A stretch of 64,000 bases of DNA from Yoonia sp035117555 (GTDB lineage: Bacteria; Pseudomonadota; Alphaproteobacteria; Rhodobacterales; Rhodobacteraceae). The stretch is from the NCBI RefSeq assembly GCF_035117555.1, contig NZ_JAYKPK010000001.1, forward strand, positions 434,001 through 498,000, given 5' to 3'. The notes beneath the pieces are model-generated. The model saw nothing but the letters and a program-made list of their open reading frames with translations, did not search any database and had not been told where the DNA came from. Of this stretch, positions 16,659 through 25,506 are shown piece after piece; the first letter of the stretch is position 1, and each line of letters opens with the position of its first letter. A program made the position numbers and the translations under genes.

Positions 16659-16690
16659 CCTAAATATCCCCGCCGGAGGCCGGAAAAAGC
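16659..16690 (+). repeat. Intergenic repeat, copy B (short)
   Basis: CCTAAATATCCCCGCCGGAGGC carries the repeat core and GC palindrome between the convergent MFS and mfd genes and runs into the shared terminator. Confidence 0.6.
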
Positions 16691-16709
16691 AGGGTTCACC
16701 CTGCTTTTT
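16684..16709. terminator. Bidirectional terminator shared by the MFS gene and mfd
   Basis: AAAAAGCAGGG and CCCTGCTTTTT form a perfect 11-bp stem with a 4-base loop (16695-16698). The loop contains the mfd stop codon, so the hairpin overlaps the last codons of mfd. Confidence 0.88.
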
Positions 16710-19700
16710 TCGTTTCCTGCGCCAGCTTCCCCGCCAGATCCCGCGCGATGGCAAAGGCCCCTTGGATCTTGTCACGTTCCTTAGCCCAATCGCGCTGCAC
16801 GACGATCTTGTTATCCCTGACCTTGGCCAAGCCACGCTGGTCATTGATGAAATCCACCAGCCCGGCGGGCGAGGCGAATTTGTCATTGTGGAACCGGATT
16901 GTCGCGCCCTTCGGGCCCGCATCCAGCTGGCTGATGCCCGCCTTCTTGCACATCGCCTTGATCCGCACGACCAGCATCAGCGTGTTCACCTCACGCGGCA
17001 AAGTGCCGAAACGGTCGATCAATTCAGCGGCAAAGCCTTCCAGTTCGACCTTTGTCGTCAGGTTGGACAGGCGACGATAGAGGCCCAGACGCACATCCAG
17101 ATCAGGCACGTAATCTTCGGGGATCAGCACCGGCACGCCCAGATTGATCTGCGGCGCCCATTGCCCGTCATCTATGATGCCTTCAGCCTGACCGGACCGG
17201 ATCGCCATGATCTGATCTTCCAGCATCTGCTGATAGAGCTCATAGCCAACTTCACGCATCTGCCCGGATTGTTCTTCACCCAGCAAATTGCCCGCACCGC
17301 GAATGTCGAGGTCTTGTGACGCCAGCATGAACCCCGCACCAAGGCTGTCAATCGATCCCAGCACCCGCAGCCGTTTCTGCGCGGAATCGGTCAGTTTCTG
17401 GCGGGGTTTCGTCGTCAGATAGGCATAGGCCCGCGTCTTGGACCGGCCCACCCTGCCCCGGATCTGATAGAGCTGCGACAGCCCGAACATATCCGCGCGC
17501 CAGACGATCATCGTATTGGCGGTCGGGATATCCAGCCCCGATTCCACAATCGTCGTCGCCAGCAGCACGTCATATTTACCGTCATAAAAAGCGTTCATCC
17601 GGTCGTCGAGTTCCCCCGCCGCCATCTGCCCGGTGGCGCTGATATAGCTGACCTCGGGGACCTCATCGCGCAGAAACGCCTCCATCTCATCCATATCGGT
17701 GATCCGGGGGACGACGATAAAGCTCTGCCCGCCGCGATAATGTTCGCGCAGCAAAGCCTCACGCACGGTGATCGTGTCGAATTCACTGACATAAGTGCGG
17801 ATCGCCAGCCGGTCGATCGGCGGCGTGCCGATGACCGACAGATCGCGCACACCTGACAGCGACAGTTGCAAGGTACGCGGAATCGGCGTCGCGGTCAGGG
17901 TCAGAACATGGACATCGGTGCGCAGTTGTTTCAGCCGTTCCTTGTGCTGCACGCCGAATTTCTGTTCTTCATCAATGATCAACAGGCCAAGGTTCTTGAA
18001 CCGCACAGATTTCGCCAGCAAGGCATGGGTGCCAATGACGATATCCACCGTGCCTTTGGTGATCCCGTCACGGGTCAGGGCGGCATCCTTGGCCGAAACG
18101 AACCGCGACAAAGGCCGCACGTTCACCGGGAACCCCCGGAACCTTTCGGCAAAACTCTGGTAATGCTGCCGCGCCAGCAAAGTCGTCGGGGCCACAATTG
18201 CCACCTGCACACCGGCCATCGCGGCGACGAAGGCAGCGCGGATCGCCACCTCGGTCTTGCCGAAACCGACATCGCCACAGATCAGCCGGTCCATCGGCTG
18301 ACCAGAGCCCAGATCGGTCAGCACATCATCAATCGCCGACAATTGGTCATCGGTTTCGGCATAGGGAAAGCGCGCCAGAAACTGATCCCACAACCCGCTT
18401 TCGGGTTCCAGCACCGGCGCTTTGCGCAAGGCGCGTTCGGCGGCAACCCGGATCAGCCGTTCCGCGATCTGGCGGATGCGTTCTTTCAGCTTGGCCTTTT
18501 TCGCCTGCCACGCGCCGCCGCCGAGTTTGTCGAGAAGGCCTGTCTCATGGCCATATTTCGATAAAAGTTCAATGTTTTCGACAGGCAGATAGAGCTTTGA
18601 CTCCTCTGCATATTCAATCAGCAGGCACTCATGCGCGGCCCCCAGCGCCGTGACCACCTCCATCCCCTGAAACCGCCCGACGCCGTGATCGACATGGACC
18701 ACCAGATCGCCGGGGGTCAGGCTGTTGGCCTCGGACAGGAAGTTATCGGCGCGGCGTTTGCGTTTGGTGCTGCGGATCAACCGGTCGCCCAGCACATCCT
18801 GTTCGGAAATCACGGTCAGCCCGGGGGATTCAAACCCTTGATCCAAAGGCCAGACCGCCAGATAGACACCGGTTTTGCCGATGCGGGAAAAGTCGGTGAC
18901 AAGGATGGTTTCCCCCACCCCTTCATCCTCGATCAAGCCTTCCAGCCGATCCCGCGCGCCTTCGGAATAAGACGCGACCACCACCGGACCTACAGCGCTG
19001 CGCGCCTTGATATGGCTCGCCAAAGCACCGAACAGGCTCAGGTTTTCCTGCTGGCGCTCAGGCGCGAAACTGCGGCCCATCCGTCCGCCTGCGTCAATCA
19101 CACCGGGGCCGGTGGACTGCTTATGCGGCGAAAATTGCATGACACGATGGTCGGCGACGGCTTTGGTCCAAGCCGCATCATCAAGATACAGCAATTGCGG
19201 CGGCGCGGGCTTATAGACCGAATCCATTCGCCCCTTTTGCGTCAGCGCATGCATCCGCGTGCCATACTGGTCAGAGATCGATTCCCACCGCGCCAGACGC
19301 TGCGGGCCGATCTGGTCATCCAGCGTGATCGTGGTCTTTGGCAGATAATCGAACAAGGTTTCCAGATTATCCTGAAAAAAGCCCAGCCAATGTTCCACGC
19401 CCGCATGTTTACGGCCCGCGCTGACGGCCTCATAAAGCGGATCATCCGACCCCGCCGCCCCGAATTCGATCCGATAATTCTGCCGGAACCTTGTGATTGA
19501 CGCTTCGTCGAGGATCACCTCCGACACCGGGGCCAGTTCCACCTCACTCAGCTTTTCAACCGTGCGCTGGGTGGCGGGATCGAACCGGCGCGCAGCGTCC
19601 AGCACATCGCCGAACAGGTCAAGCCGCACCGGGCCAGATTGGCCGGGCGGGAAAATGTCGATGATCCCGCCACGCACGGCATAATCACCCGGTTCCATCA

Positions 19701-20142
19701 CATTGGGGCTTTGTGTGAACCCCATCCGCACCAGAAAGGCGCGCAGGGCGCTTTCATCCAGCCGTTTGCCGACCGTGGCGGTAAATGCCGCCTCGCGCAG
19801 CACGGACCGCGCCGGCACCCGTTGCGTGGCCGCAGAGAGCGTCGTCAGCAGGATAAACTGCCCCGGCATCCCATGCACAAGGGCGGCCAAAGTCGCCATC
19901 CGTGCTGCGGAAATATCGGTATTAGGCGACACCCGGTCATAAGGCAGGCAATCCCACGCCGGAAAGACAAAGACCGGCACCGCAGGCGCAAAAAACGCCA
20001 AGGCTGCCTGCACGGCTGCCAGCCTCTTGTCATCGCGCGCGACATGCAAAACGGGCTGACCCTTGGCCAATTCGGCGAGGATCAATCTGGCGTCAAACCC
20101 TTCGGGGGCGCCGCTGACGATGATATGATTGCGATCAGACAT
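16696..20142 (-). CDS. mfd: Transcription-repair coupling factor
   Basis: An 1148-residue ATP-dependent translocase that removes RNA polymerase stalled at DNA lesions and recruits UvrA. In order: UvrB-homology region (N-terminal, ERLILAELAKGQPVLHV-like), the RNAP-interaction domain with LTPGDLVVHVDHGVGRFQGM (about residue 480), the RecG-like motor with Walker A GDVGFGKTEVAIRA and Walker B DEEQKFGVQH, the helicase motif GRVGRSKTRAYAYL, and the C-terminal TRCF domain. Full length. It is monocistronic or leads no visible gene; the small membrane protein upstream is 38 bp away on the same strand. Confidence 0.97.
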   Translation of the reverse strand: MSDRNHIIVSGAPEGFDARLILAELAKGQPVLHVARDDKRLAAVQAALAFFAPAVPVFVFPAWDCLPYDRVSPNTDISAARMATLAALVHGMPGQFILLTTLSAATQRVPARSVLREAAFTATVGKRLDESALRAFLVRMGFTQSPNVMEPGDYAVRGGIIDIFPPGQSGPVRLDLFGDVLDAARRFDPATQRTVEKLSEVELAPVSEVILDEASITRFRQNYRIEFGAAGSDDPLYEAVSAGRKHAGVEHWLGFFQDNLETLFDYLPKTTITLDDQIGPQRLARWESISDQYGTRMHALTQKGRMDSVYKPAPPQLLYLDDAAWTKAVADHRVMQFSPHKQSTGPGVIDAGGRMGRSFAPERQQENLSLFGALASHIKARSAVGPVVVASYSEGARDRLEGLIEDEGVGETILVTDFSRIGKTGVYLAVWPLDQGFESPGLTVISEQDVLGDRLIRSTKRKRRADNFLSEANSLTPGDLVVHVDHGVGRFQGMEVVTALGAAHECLLIEYAEESKLYLPVENIELLSKYGHETGLLDKLGGGAWQAKKAKLKERIRQIAERLIRVAAERALRKAPVLEPESGLWDQFLARFPYAETDDQLSAIDDVLTDLGSGQPMDRLICGDVGFGKTEVAIRAAFVAAMAGVQVAIVAPTTLLARQHYQSFAERFRGFPVNVRPLSRFVSAKDAALTRDGITKGTVDIVIGTHALLAKSVRFKNLGLLIIDEEQKFGVQHKERLKQLRTDVHVLTLTATPIPRTLQLSLSGVRDLSVIGTPPIDRLAIRTYVSEFDTITVREALLREHYRGGQSFIVVPRITDMDEMEAFLRDEVPEVSYISATGQMAAGELDDRMNAFYDGKYDVLLATTIVESGLDIPTANTMIVWRADMFGLSQLYQIRGRVGRSKTRAYAYLTTKPRQKLTDSAQKRLRVLGSIDSLGAGFMLASQDLDIRGAGNLLGEEQSGQMREVGYELYQQMLEDQIMAIRSGQAEGIIDDGQWAPQINLGVPVLIPEDYVPDLDVRLGLYRRLSNLTTKVELEGFAAELIDRFGTLPREVNTLMLVVRIKAMCKKAGISQLDAGPKGATIRFHNDKFASPAGLVDFINDQRGLAKVRDNKIVVQRDWAKERDKIQGAFAIARDLAGKLAQETKKAG

Positions 20143-20180
20143 TGCGCCGAGATATCCTGCACCAGCCGCGTGTCAACTGC

Positions 20181-20705
20181 TCAAAACATCTGCATCCGGC
20201 TCAGGTTGATATACATGCCCAAAAGCGCGGTGAAAAAGATCGCACTCATCGCGATGACCTGTATCCAGAACCGCAAGCGGATCAGGGCTTTGATCAACGC
20301 ATCGCCGGTTGGTTCATGCGCGGCAAGGCTGCGGCAGGTACGCAGTGTCAACGCGGCCACAAAGATCAGTGGCAAGGCCAGACAGACCACACCCTGCGCC
20401 CATTCCACCCGGTAGCCAAAGCCGAGCATCGCCGCAGTGGTGATAAAAAACGCCGCGATCGCAGCAAGGACCAGCCCCGGCGTCCCTGTCAGGGTCAGCA
20501 GACGACGCAGATTGATGGCAGTGATCTGTTCCAGATCCTGCATGGCCTGTCCACCGTGCCTGCGGGCGTTATAAATCATGTCAAACGGCACGCCGATGAT
20601 CCAATGGCTGACACTTGCCCAGGTCACAGCAACGGCCAACCAATACCAGATGTTTGAAAATGTGCGAAAGTCGATCTGGCTGAAAATCAGGTCGGAAAAG
20701 GTCAA
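20181..20705 (-). CDS. Conserved four-helix membrane protein
   Basis: A 174-residue inner-membrane protein with about four hydrophobic segments (near residues 18-40, 75-95, 103-118 and 150-165). Other features are WYWLAVAVTWASVSHWIIGVPFDM, a basic loop NARRHGG, and LRFWIQVIAMSA. Similar roseobacter proteins have been labelled as a component of a SufBCD complex, but nothing in the sequence supports an Fe-S role and no suf gene is nearby. Function unknown. It precedes mfd on the same strand and is divergent from hemB. Confidence 0.8.
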   Translation of the reverse strand: MTFSDLIFSQIDFRTFSNIWYWLAVAVTWASVSHWIIGVPFDMIYNARRHGGQAMQDLEQITAINLRRLLTLTGTPGLVLAAIAAFFITTAAMLGFGYRVEWAQGVVCLALPLIFVAALTLRTCRSLAAHEPTGDALIKALIRLRFWIQVIAMSAIFFTALLGMYINLSRMQMF

Positions 20706-20826
20706 GGCAATCTCATTTCATACGCGTCAGGCGCGAGCATAGCCGCAGCACCTTGGATTGCCCAGACTTGTGGTGCTGGAAAATCCATGCGACCACATGA
20801 CAAAACCGTAATGAAGGCGAGCTGTC

Positions 20827-21825
20827 ATGCACCCGATTACCCCTGCTTTCCCTGTCACCCGCCTCCGCCGGATGCGCCGCACCCCGGCCCTGCGCGCGCT
20901 GTCGCGCCAGAACACGCTGACGGTGGATGATCTGATCTGGCCGGTTTTCGTGATGGATGGCAAGGATGACGAAACCCCCGTCGCCTCCATGCCCGGCGTG
21001 ATGCGCCGCACCGTGGACCGGATTGCCAAGGCCGCGGTCGAGGCACAGGCGCTGGGTATCCCCGCGATCTGCATCTTTCCCTATACCGGGATGGAGGCGC
21101 GGACCGAAGATTGCGCCATGGCCTGGGATCCCGACAACCTGACCAATCAGGCGATCCGCGCGATCAAGGATGCAGCACCGGATATCGCCGTGATGACGGA
21201 TATCGCGCTCGATCCTTACAACATCAACGGCCATGACGGTTTCGTCGAGAATGGTGAGATCGTGAATGACCGCACGGTAGAGGCTTTGGTGAAAATGGCG
21301 CTGGCGCAGGCCGATGCCGGGGCGGATATTCTTGGGCCATCGGATATGATGGACGGGCGGATCGGAGCGATCCGCATGGCACTGGAAGGGGCCGGGCATC
21401 ACAATGTCACGATTCTGAGCTATGCAGCGAAATATGCATCGGCCTTCTACGGCCCGTTCCGCGATGCTGTCGGTGCCTCTGCCGCGCTGACCGGCGACAA
21501 GAAAACCTATCAGATGGACCCCGGCAATACGGATGAGGCGTTGCGCCTTGTCGCCCGCGACCTCGCCGAAGGGGCCGATATGGTCATGGTCAAACCCGGC
21601 ATGCCCTACCTCGATATCTGCCGTCAGGTGAAAGACACATTCGGCGTGCCGACCTATGCGTATCAAGTCAGCGGCGAATATGCGATGATGCAGGCGGCGA
21701 TCCAGAATGGCTGGCTGGACGGCGAAAAGGTCATGATGGAAAGCCTGCTTGGCTTCAAACGCGCGGGCTGCGACGGCATCCTGACCTATTTCGCAATCGA
21801 AGCGGCGAAGGTCCTGCAACGCTAG
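20827..21825 (+). CDS. hemB: Delta-aminolevulinic acid dehydratase (porphobilinogen synthase)
   Basis: Condenses two 5-aminolevulinate molecules to porphobilinogen in tetrapyrrole synthesis. It is 332 residues. The Schiff-base lysines lie in SYAAKYASAFYGPFRDA and MVMVKPGMPYLD. The zinc-binding cysteine cluster of yeast or human enzymes is absent: the segment reads DIALDPYNINGHDG, with Ala/Asp in place of Cys, as in the magnesium-type enzymes of photosynthetic alphaproteobacteria. The region upstream is divergent with the small membrane protein gene. Confidence 0.97.
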   Translation: MHPITPAFPVTRLRRMRRTPALRALSRQNTLTVDDLIWPVFVMDGKDDETPVASMPGVMRRTVDRIAKAAVEAQALGIPAICIFPYTGMEARTEDCAMAWDPDNLTNQAIRAIKDAAPDIAVMTDIALDPYNINGHDGFVENGEIVNDRTVEALVKMALAQADAGADILGPSDMMDGRIGAIRMALEGAGHHNVTILSYAAKYASAFYGPFRDAVGASAALTGDKKTYQMDPGNTDEALRLVARDLAEGADMVMVKPGMPYLDICRQVKDTFGVPTYAYQVSGEYAMMQAAIQNGWLDGEKVMMESLLGFKRAGCDGILTYFAIEAAKVLQR

Positions 21826-21943
21826 CGCATCGGCGCGAATTAACCGTCACAAGCACCAAAAGCGTGACACTTTGTCCGCAATGGCGTAATCTACAACCAT
21901 GAAGGGCGGTCAACGCCCCGGTTTGAACATAGGCGGACATGAT

Positions 21944-22501
21944 ATGAGCAGTCTTTCACGGCGCGGCTTCGCGCTTGGTGCTTTGGCAGTGGCGGCCCTT
22001 GCTGCATGTGACAACGGTGTCGGCAGCGGTGGCGCTGCGATGATCGATGCGCGGGTCGAAGCGACGCTGAACCAGATGTACGCAGAATTCCCCGGCACAC
22101 GCGATCTGTCGACACGCGCCGCGGGCATGCTGGTGATGCCATTGGTGACCAATGCCGGTCTGGGTCTGGGTGGGTCATTTGGGCGCGGGGCTTTGCGCGT
22201 CGGGCCATCCACGGTGGATTATTACTCCGCCACAGCAGGCTCTGCCGGTTTGCAGATCGGCGCGCAGCAATTCAGCTATGTGCTGTTCTTCATGACGCCC
22301 GATGCCTTGCTGGATTTCCGGCAGTCGCCCGGCTGGGCCGCCAGTGCCAATATCGATTATGCCGTCAGCAACCAGAGCGAGATGTTGCGCGCCGAAACCA
22401 CCACATCCCTTTCGCCGGTGATCGCCGTGGTCTTTGGCCAGACCGGCTTGCGCCTTGGCGCGACATTGGAAGGCAGCAAATACACGCGGATCATTCCCTG
22501 A
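21944..22501 (+). CDS. SYLF (YSC84-like) domain lipoprotein
   Basis: A 185-residue secreted protein starting MSSLSRRGFALGALAVAALAAC. It has a twin-arginine-like SRRGF followed by a lipobox (LAAC), so probably a membrane-anchored lipoprotein. The mature part has AAGMLVMPLVTNAGLGLGGSFGRGAL, typical of the SYLF lipid-binding domain, and ends LGATLEGSKYTRI. AGGCGG precedes the ATG; in-frame start codons up to 21899 are less likely. The MobA-like gene begins 14 bp downstream. Role unknown beyond likely phospholipid binding. Confidence 0.8.
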   Translation: MSSLSRRGFALGALAVAALAACDNGVGSGGAAMIDARVEATLNQMYAEFPGTRDLSTRAAGMLVMPLVTNAGLGLGGSFGRGALRVGPSTVDYYSATAGSAGLQIGAQQFSYVLFFMTPDALLDFRQSPGWAASANIDYAVSNQSEMLRAETTTSLSPVIAVVFGQTGLRLGATLEGSKYTRIIP

Positions 22502-22515
22502 TCCAGGGGTCTGAC

Positions 22516-23106
22516 ATGGTTCCGGTGCTGATCCTTGCAGCCGGCGAATCGCGCCGGATGCGGGGATCGGACAAGTTGCTGCAGGAAGTCTACAGCATGC
22601 CTTTGCTGCGCAGGCAGGTGCTGATGGCGCAGGCAGTGGGTCAGCCCGTCTTTGTTGCCCTGCCTGCATGCGACCATCCACGCGCCGCAACGATCAGCGA
22701 TCTGAATGTGACCATTCTGGCTGTGCCGGAAAGCACGCAAGGCATGTCGGCCACGATGCGCGGCGCTGTTGCGCAATTGCCGGACACCAAGGCGTTCATG
22801 ATCCTTCTCGCCGATCTGGTCGCCATCACCAGCGCCGATCTGCACATGGTTCTGGACGCGCAACACCGGCACCCCGAACACCTGATCTGGCGCGGTGCGA
22901 CGACAGATGGTAAACCCGGCCATCCGATCATCTTTGACGCGGCCCTGCGCCCGGATTTCGCGACCCTGACGGGTGATCAAGGCGGCGAACCCATCGTCAG
23001 GGCGCATCTGGCGGAAACCTGCCTTGTCCCCCTGCCCGATCAAAGCGCAAGGCTGGATCTGGACACGCCAGAAGATTGGGCGGCCTGGCGCAAGACCACG
23101 CTTTAA
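22516..23106 (+). CDS. MobA-like nucleotidyltransferase
   Basis: A 196-residue NTP_transf_3 enzyme of the MocA/MobA type, which transfers CMP or GMP to molybdopterin. The nucleotide loop LILAAGESRRMRGSDKLL is at the N-terminus, the metal site is LLADLVAIT near residue 98 (MobA-type enzymes usually show LxDxP), and GKPGHPIIF and LDLDTPEDWAAW follow. No xanthine or CO dehydrogenase genes are close, so the cofactor role is inferred from family. It overlaps the convergent Hint gene by 4 bp. Confidence 0.8.
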   Translation: MVPVLILAAGESRRMRGSDKLLQEVYSMPLLRRQVLMAQAVGQPVFVALPACDHPRAATISDLNVTILAVPESTQGMSATMRGAVAQLPDTKAFMILLADLVAITSADLHMVLDAQHRHPEHLIWRGATTDGKPGHPIIFDAALRPDFATLTGDQGGEPIVRAHLAETCLVPLPDQSARLDLDTPEDWAAWRKTTL

Positions 23107-23897
23107 GCCTGCACCAACATGGCCTCTTCTTGCGACAGGGTCTTGCGGGCTGTGCGATAGGCTTTGCGTCCGGTGCTGCAAGCCAGTTCCGGGAACAGTG
23201 TCAGCAATTCGGTGCGTTTTGCCGCATCAATCCCATGCAGCGAATCGTCATTGGGCTGAAATGTCTCCGTCCATGTGCCATCGGAAAAGACGATCTCGTG
23301 CTGCGCGCACATGAAATGAATATAAGTCACATCCGGAACATGCAGCGGATCAACACCGGGCATATAGGTCATGTGCTTGGCGGCCAGCAGCATCTCTGTC
23401 TCGGCAAAGCTGTCGCGCAGGTGGTCTGCCGCGATCAGCATCCGGTGATTGGGTGACACGACCATATCGCGTTCCGGGCAATTCTGGCCCAAAGCGCCTT
23501 TGCGGATGCGCACCGGCCGCATATCGGACGTTAGCGGCAGATCCTGCATCGTCATCGTCTTTTGCCCAGCCCAGGTGATGATCTGCAAACCATTGTCACG
23601 GGTCAGCACACGGTCGCCGGGCCGCAACGCCTCTGCCGGGATTTCCCCGTCAGGGGTGGCGATCATCGTGCCCGCCGTAAAGCAAGGGATAATCGCCGCG
23701 ATCTGCGCAAAAGAAAGATCGGTGCCGCAGTGATATCTGACGCGGCTGCTGTCAGGCTGATCGGTGAAATGCGCGATCTGGCGTACATGCGGACCGGTCA
23801 GATCAAGCAGATCATGCCGCGAAAATTCATCAAAGGGCGTGAAGTCAGCACAGTCGGACGCGTTACTCTGCGTCGCAAGACCAAGGGGCTGTTCCAT
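23103..23897 (-). CDS. Hint-domain (hedgehog/intein-type) protein
   Basis: A 264-residue protein whose middle holds a Hint domain of the Hint_2 type. The catalytic Cys opens CFTAGTMIATPDGE near residue 73, followed by ALRPGDRVLTRDNG, MVVSPNHRMLI (the B-block-like His) and IHFMCAQHEIVFSDG. Such modules self-cleave after the residue before Cys; C-terminal splice residues of a true intein are not evident. Similar stand-alone Hint proteins are frequent in roseobacters and their role is unknown. The ATG at 23897 is my choice; a GTG at 23969 is possible. No Shine-Dalgarno is clear for either. Confidence 0.78.
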   Translation of the reverse strand: MEQPLGLATQSNASDCADFTPFDEFSRHDLLDLTGPHVRQIAHFTDQPDSSRVRYHCGTDLSFAQIAAIIPCFTAGTMIATPDGEIPAEALRPGDRVLTRDNGLQIITWAGQKTMTMQDLPLTSDMRPVRIRKGALGQNCPERDMVVSPNHRMLIAADHLRDSFAETEMLLAAKHMTYMPGVDPLHVPDVTYIHFMCAQHEIVFSDGTWTETFQPNDDSLHGIDAAKRTELLTLFPELACSTGRKAYRTARKTLSQEEAMLVQA

Positions 23898-24095
23898 AGG
23901 GGTATTGTCCCAGCCGGGTGACGCAACAGGCGTCAGGTTACACAAAAACCGGGTGATACAGCCCGGCACACTAACACAAACAACTCAGCATACAGGCGGA
24001 TATCCGTTATTGGTCCAAATATCGTACCTGAATTGTCTTTACACGCAAACTGGTTCTGATTGCAAGGTTTACTGCGCATGAACCTTAATGGGGTG

Positions 24096-24191
24096 TGGTC
24101 ATACGTCGTCTGCCGTATCGTTGATACGGCTGCGACCATGTCATCGGAGAATGGCGGGTATTTTTGAGAATTCTCAACGCCATAAGGCGTT
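24096..24191. repeat. Cluster of palindromes beside tRNA-Leu
   Basis: Three perfect inverted repeats occur in the otherwise geneless 296-bp gap 23898-24193. GCCGTATC-GTT-GATACGGC (24112-24130) lies inside an outer TGGTC/GACCA pair; TTGAGAATTCTCAA is at 24164-24177; and AACGCC-ATAA-GGCGTT is at 24176-24191. The last two lie just past the tRNA 3' end and may aid termination or processing. The first is unexplained. Confidence 0.55.
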
Positions 24192-24193
24192 AT

Positions 24194-24279
24194 TGGTGCC
24201 GATGGAGGGACTCGAACCCACACGATGTTACCACCGGGGGATTTTGAATCCCCTGCGTCTACCATTCCGCCACATCGGC
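24194..24279 (-). tRNA. tRNA-Leu (anticodon CAA)
   Basis: An 86-nt cloverleaf including the encoded CCA. The acceptor stem GCCGATG/CATCGGC (24273-24279 with 24198-24204) fits, the anticodon stem-loop GGGGA-TTCAAAA-TCCCC reads CAA, a long variable arm CGGTGGTAACACCG marks a class II tRNA, and the T arm has GGTTCGAGTCC. It decodes UUG. Confidence 0.97.
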
Positions 24280-24289
24280 ACTGGGATGC

Positions 24290-24318
24290 TTCCTAATGCG
24301 GCCCGCAGACGGCGTCAA
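24290..24318 (-). promoter_or_regulatory. Probable promoter of tRNA-Leu
   Basis: On the minus strand TTGACG (24313-24318) and TAGGAA (24290-24295) are 17 bp apart, about 11 bp before the mature tRNA 5' end. Confidence 0.5.
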
Positions 24319-24388
24319 TCGCATTTGCATTGCCTTGACGGGGCATCATTGCCGTGGCCTAAGCAGCCCGACGAATAAGGGCTTGGCC

Positions 24389-24967
24389 ATGTTGCGCAGA
24401 TTATATGACTGGACGATTTCGCTGGCACGCACGCCCTATGCCCTATGGGCATTGGCGGCGGTGGCCTTTATCGAATCGTCCTTCTTTCCGATTCCGCCTG
24501 ATGTGCTGATGATCCCGATGATCATCGCGCGCCCGACGCGCGCCTTTATCATTGCGGCTGTGGCGACCTGTGCCTCGGTGCTGGGGGGGATGTTCGGCTA
24601 TTACATCGGCTTTGCGCTTTACGATTCGGTCGGCGTGCAGATCCTGCAGTTTTACGGGAAAGAGGCGTATTTCACCGAATTCGCCGCCACCTATAACAGC
24701 TATGGTGCCTGGGCCGTCCTGGTCGCTGGTGTCACCCCCTTCCCTTACAAGGTGATCACTATCGCGTCGGGGGTCACGCAATTGTCGCTGCCGGTGTTTA
24801 TCCTCGCCTCGATTGCGGCCCGCGCGTTGCGGTTCTTCCTTGTCGCGGCGCTGCTGTGGAAATTCGGTGAACCGATCCGCGATTTCATCGAACGCCGCCT
24901 TGGTCTGGTCTTTATCCTGTTCTGCGTCCTGTTACTGGGCGGTTTCGCATTGCTGGGGGTCTTATGA
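24389..24967 (+). CDS. YqaA/DedA-like membrane protein (VTT domain)
   Basis: A 192-residue inner-membrane protein with about five hydrophobic segments. It carries the VTT/SNARE-associated pattern: FIESSFFPIPPDVLMIPMI near residue 28, GGMFGYYIGFALYD, and GVTPFPYKVITIASG near residue 118. The ATG at 24389 is chosen because it begins the conserved MLRRLYDWT. DedA-type proteins are linked to undecaprenyl-phosphate or phospholipid flipping; the function of this YqaA branch is not settled. The stop overlaps the dsbB start (ATGA). Confidence 0.85.
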   Translation: MLRRLYDWTISLARTPYALWALAAVAFIESSFFPIPPDVLMIPMIIARPTRAFIIAAVATCASVLGGMFGYYIGFALYDSVGVQILQFYGKEAYFTEFAATYNSYGAWAVLVAGVTPFPYKVITIASGVTQLSLPVFILASIAARALRFFLVAALLWKFGEPIRDFIERRLGLVFILFCVLLLGGFALLGVL

Positions 24968-25431
24968 CACGCAACTTTCTCATCTTGCTGGCTGGTGCCG
25001 GGTCTTTCGCACTTCTGGCCGGGGCTTTCGTGTTTCAGGCCTTGGGCTATCCGCCCTGTGCCATGTGCCTTTGGCAACGCTGGCCGCATGTGGCCGCGAT
25101 CCTGGTCGCGGCTTTGGCGCTGCGCTTTGGCGGGCGCGCCCTGCCCGCTTTCGGCGCTGTCGCAGCGGCCGCGACCGGCGCTATCGGCGTGTTCCACACC
25201 GGGGTTGAGCGGGATTGGTGGGAAGGTCCGACCTCCTGCACCGGCGGCGGCAGCCTGCAAGGCCTGTCCGGCAATGACCTTCTGGCCATTGAGGGCCCGC
25301 GCGTCGTGATGTGCGATCAGGTGTCTTGGGAATTTCTCGCGCTGTCGATGGCAAGCTGGAATGCGATCCTGTCGTTTGGTCTGATGGCGATCTGGATCAT
25401 CGCATTGCTCCGCCCCAAAGGCGCGCGCTAA
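24964..25431 (+). CDS. dsbB: Disulfide bond formation protein B
   Basis: A quinone-linked inner-membrane oxidase that re-oxidises DsbA. It has 155 residues and four hydrophobic segments. The first periplasmic loop has CAMCLWQRW (the CxxC active site plus quinone-site Arg), and the second loop has cysteines in TSCTGGG and VVMCDQV, the usual second redox pair. Translationally coupled to the YqaA-like gene by a 4-bp overlap. Confidence 0.92.
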   Translation: MTRNFLILLAGAGSFALLAGAFVFQALGYPPCAMCLWQRWPHVAAILVAALALRFGGRALPAFGAVAAAATGAIGVFHTGVERDWWEGPTSCTGGGSLQGLSGNDLLAIEGPRVVMCDQVSWEFLALSMASWNAILSFGLMAIWIIALLRPKGAR

Positions 25432-25506
25432 GGCCTCCGCCGCGTGTTTTGTCATGGTCGCAACGAACAGGGTTTCCCTCCGCGCGTTTCCGGATAATCT
25501 GCCGCC

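Noticed and set aside
20713..21819. A 368-codon frame opposite hemB
   Set aside because: Mirror frame of a strongly conserved gene, with no recognisable motif.
24194..24279. Integrated element at tRNA-Leu
   Set aside because: No integrase gene and no repeated tRNA 3' end in the flanks; neighbouring genes are core genes.
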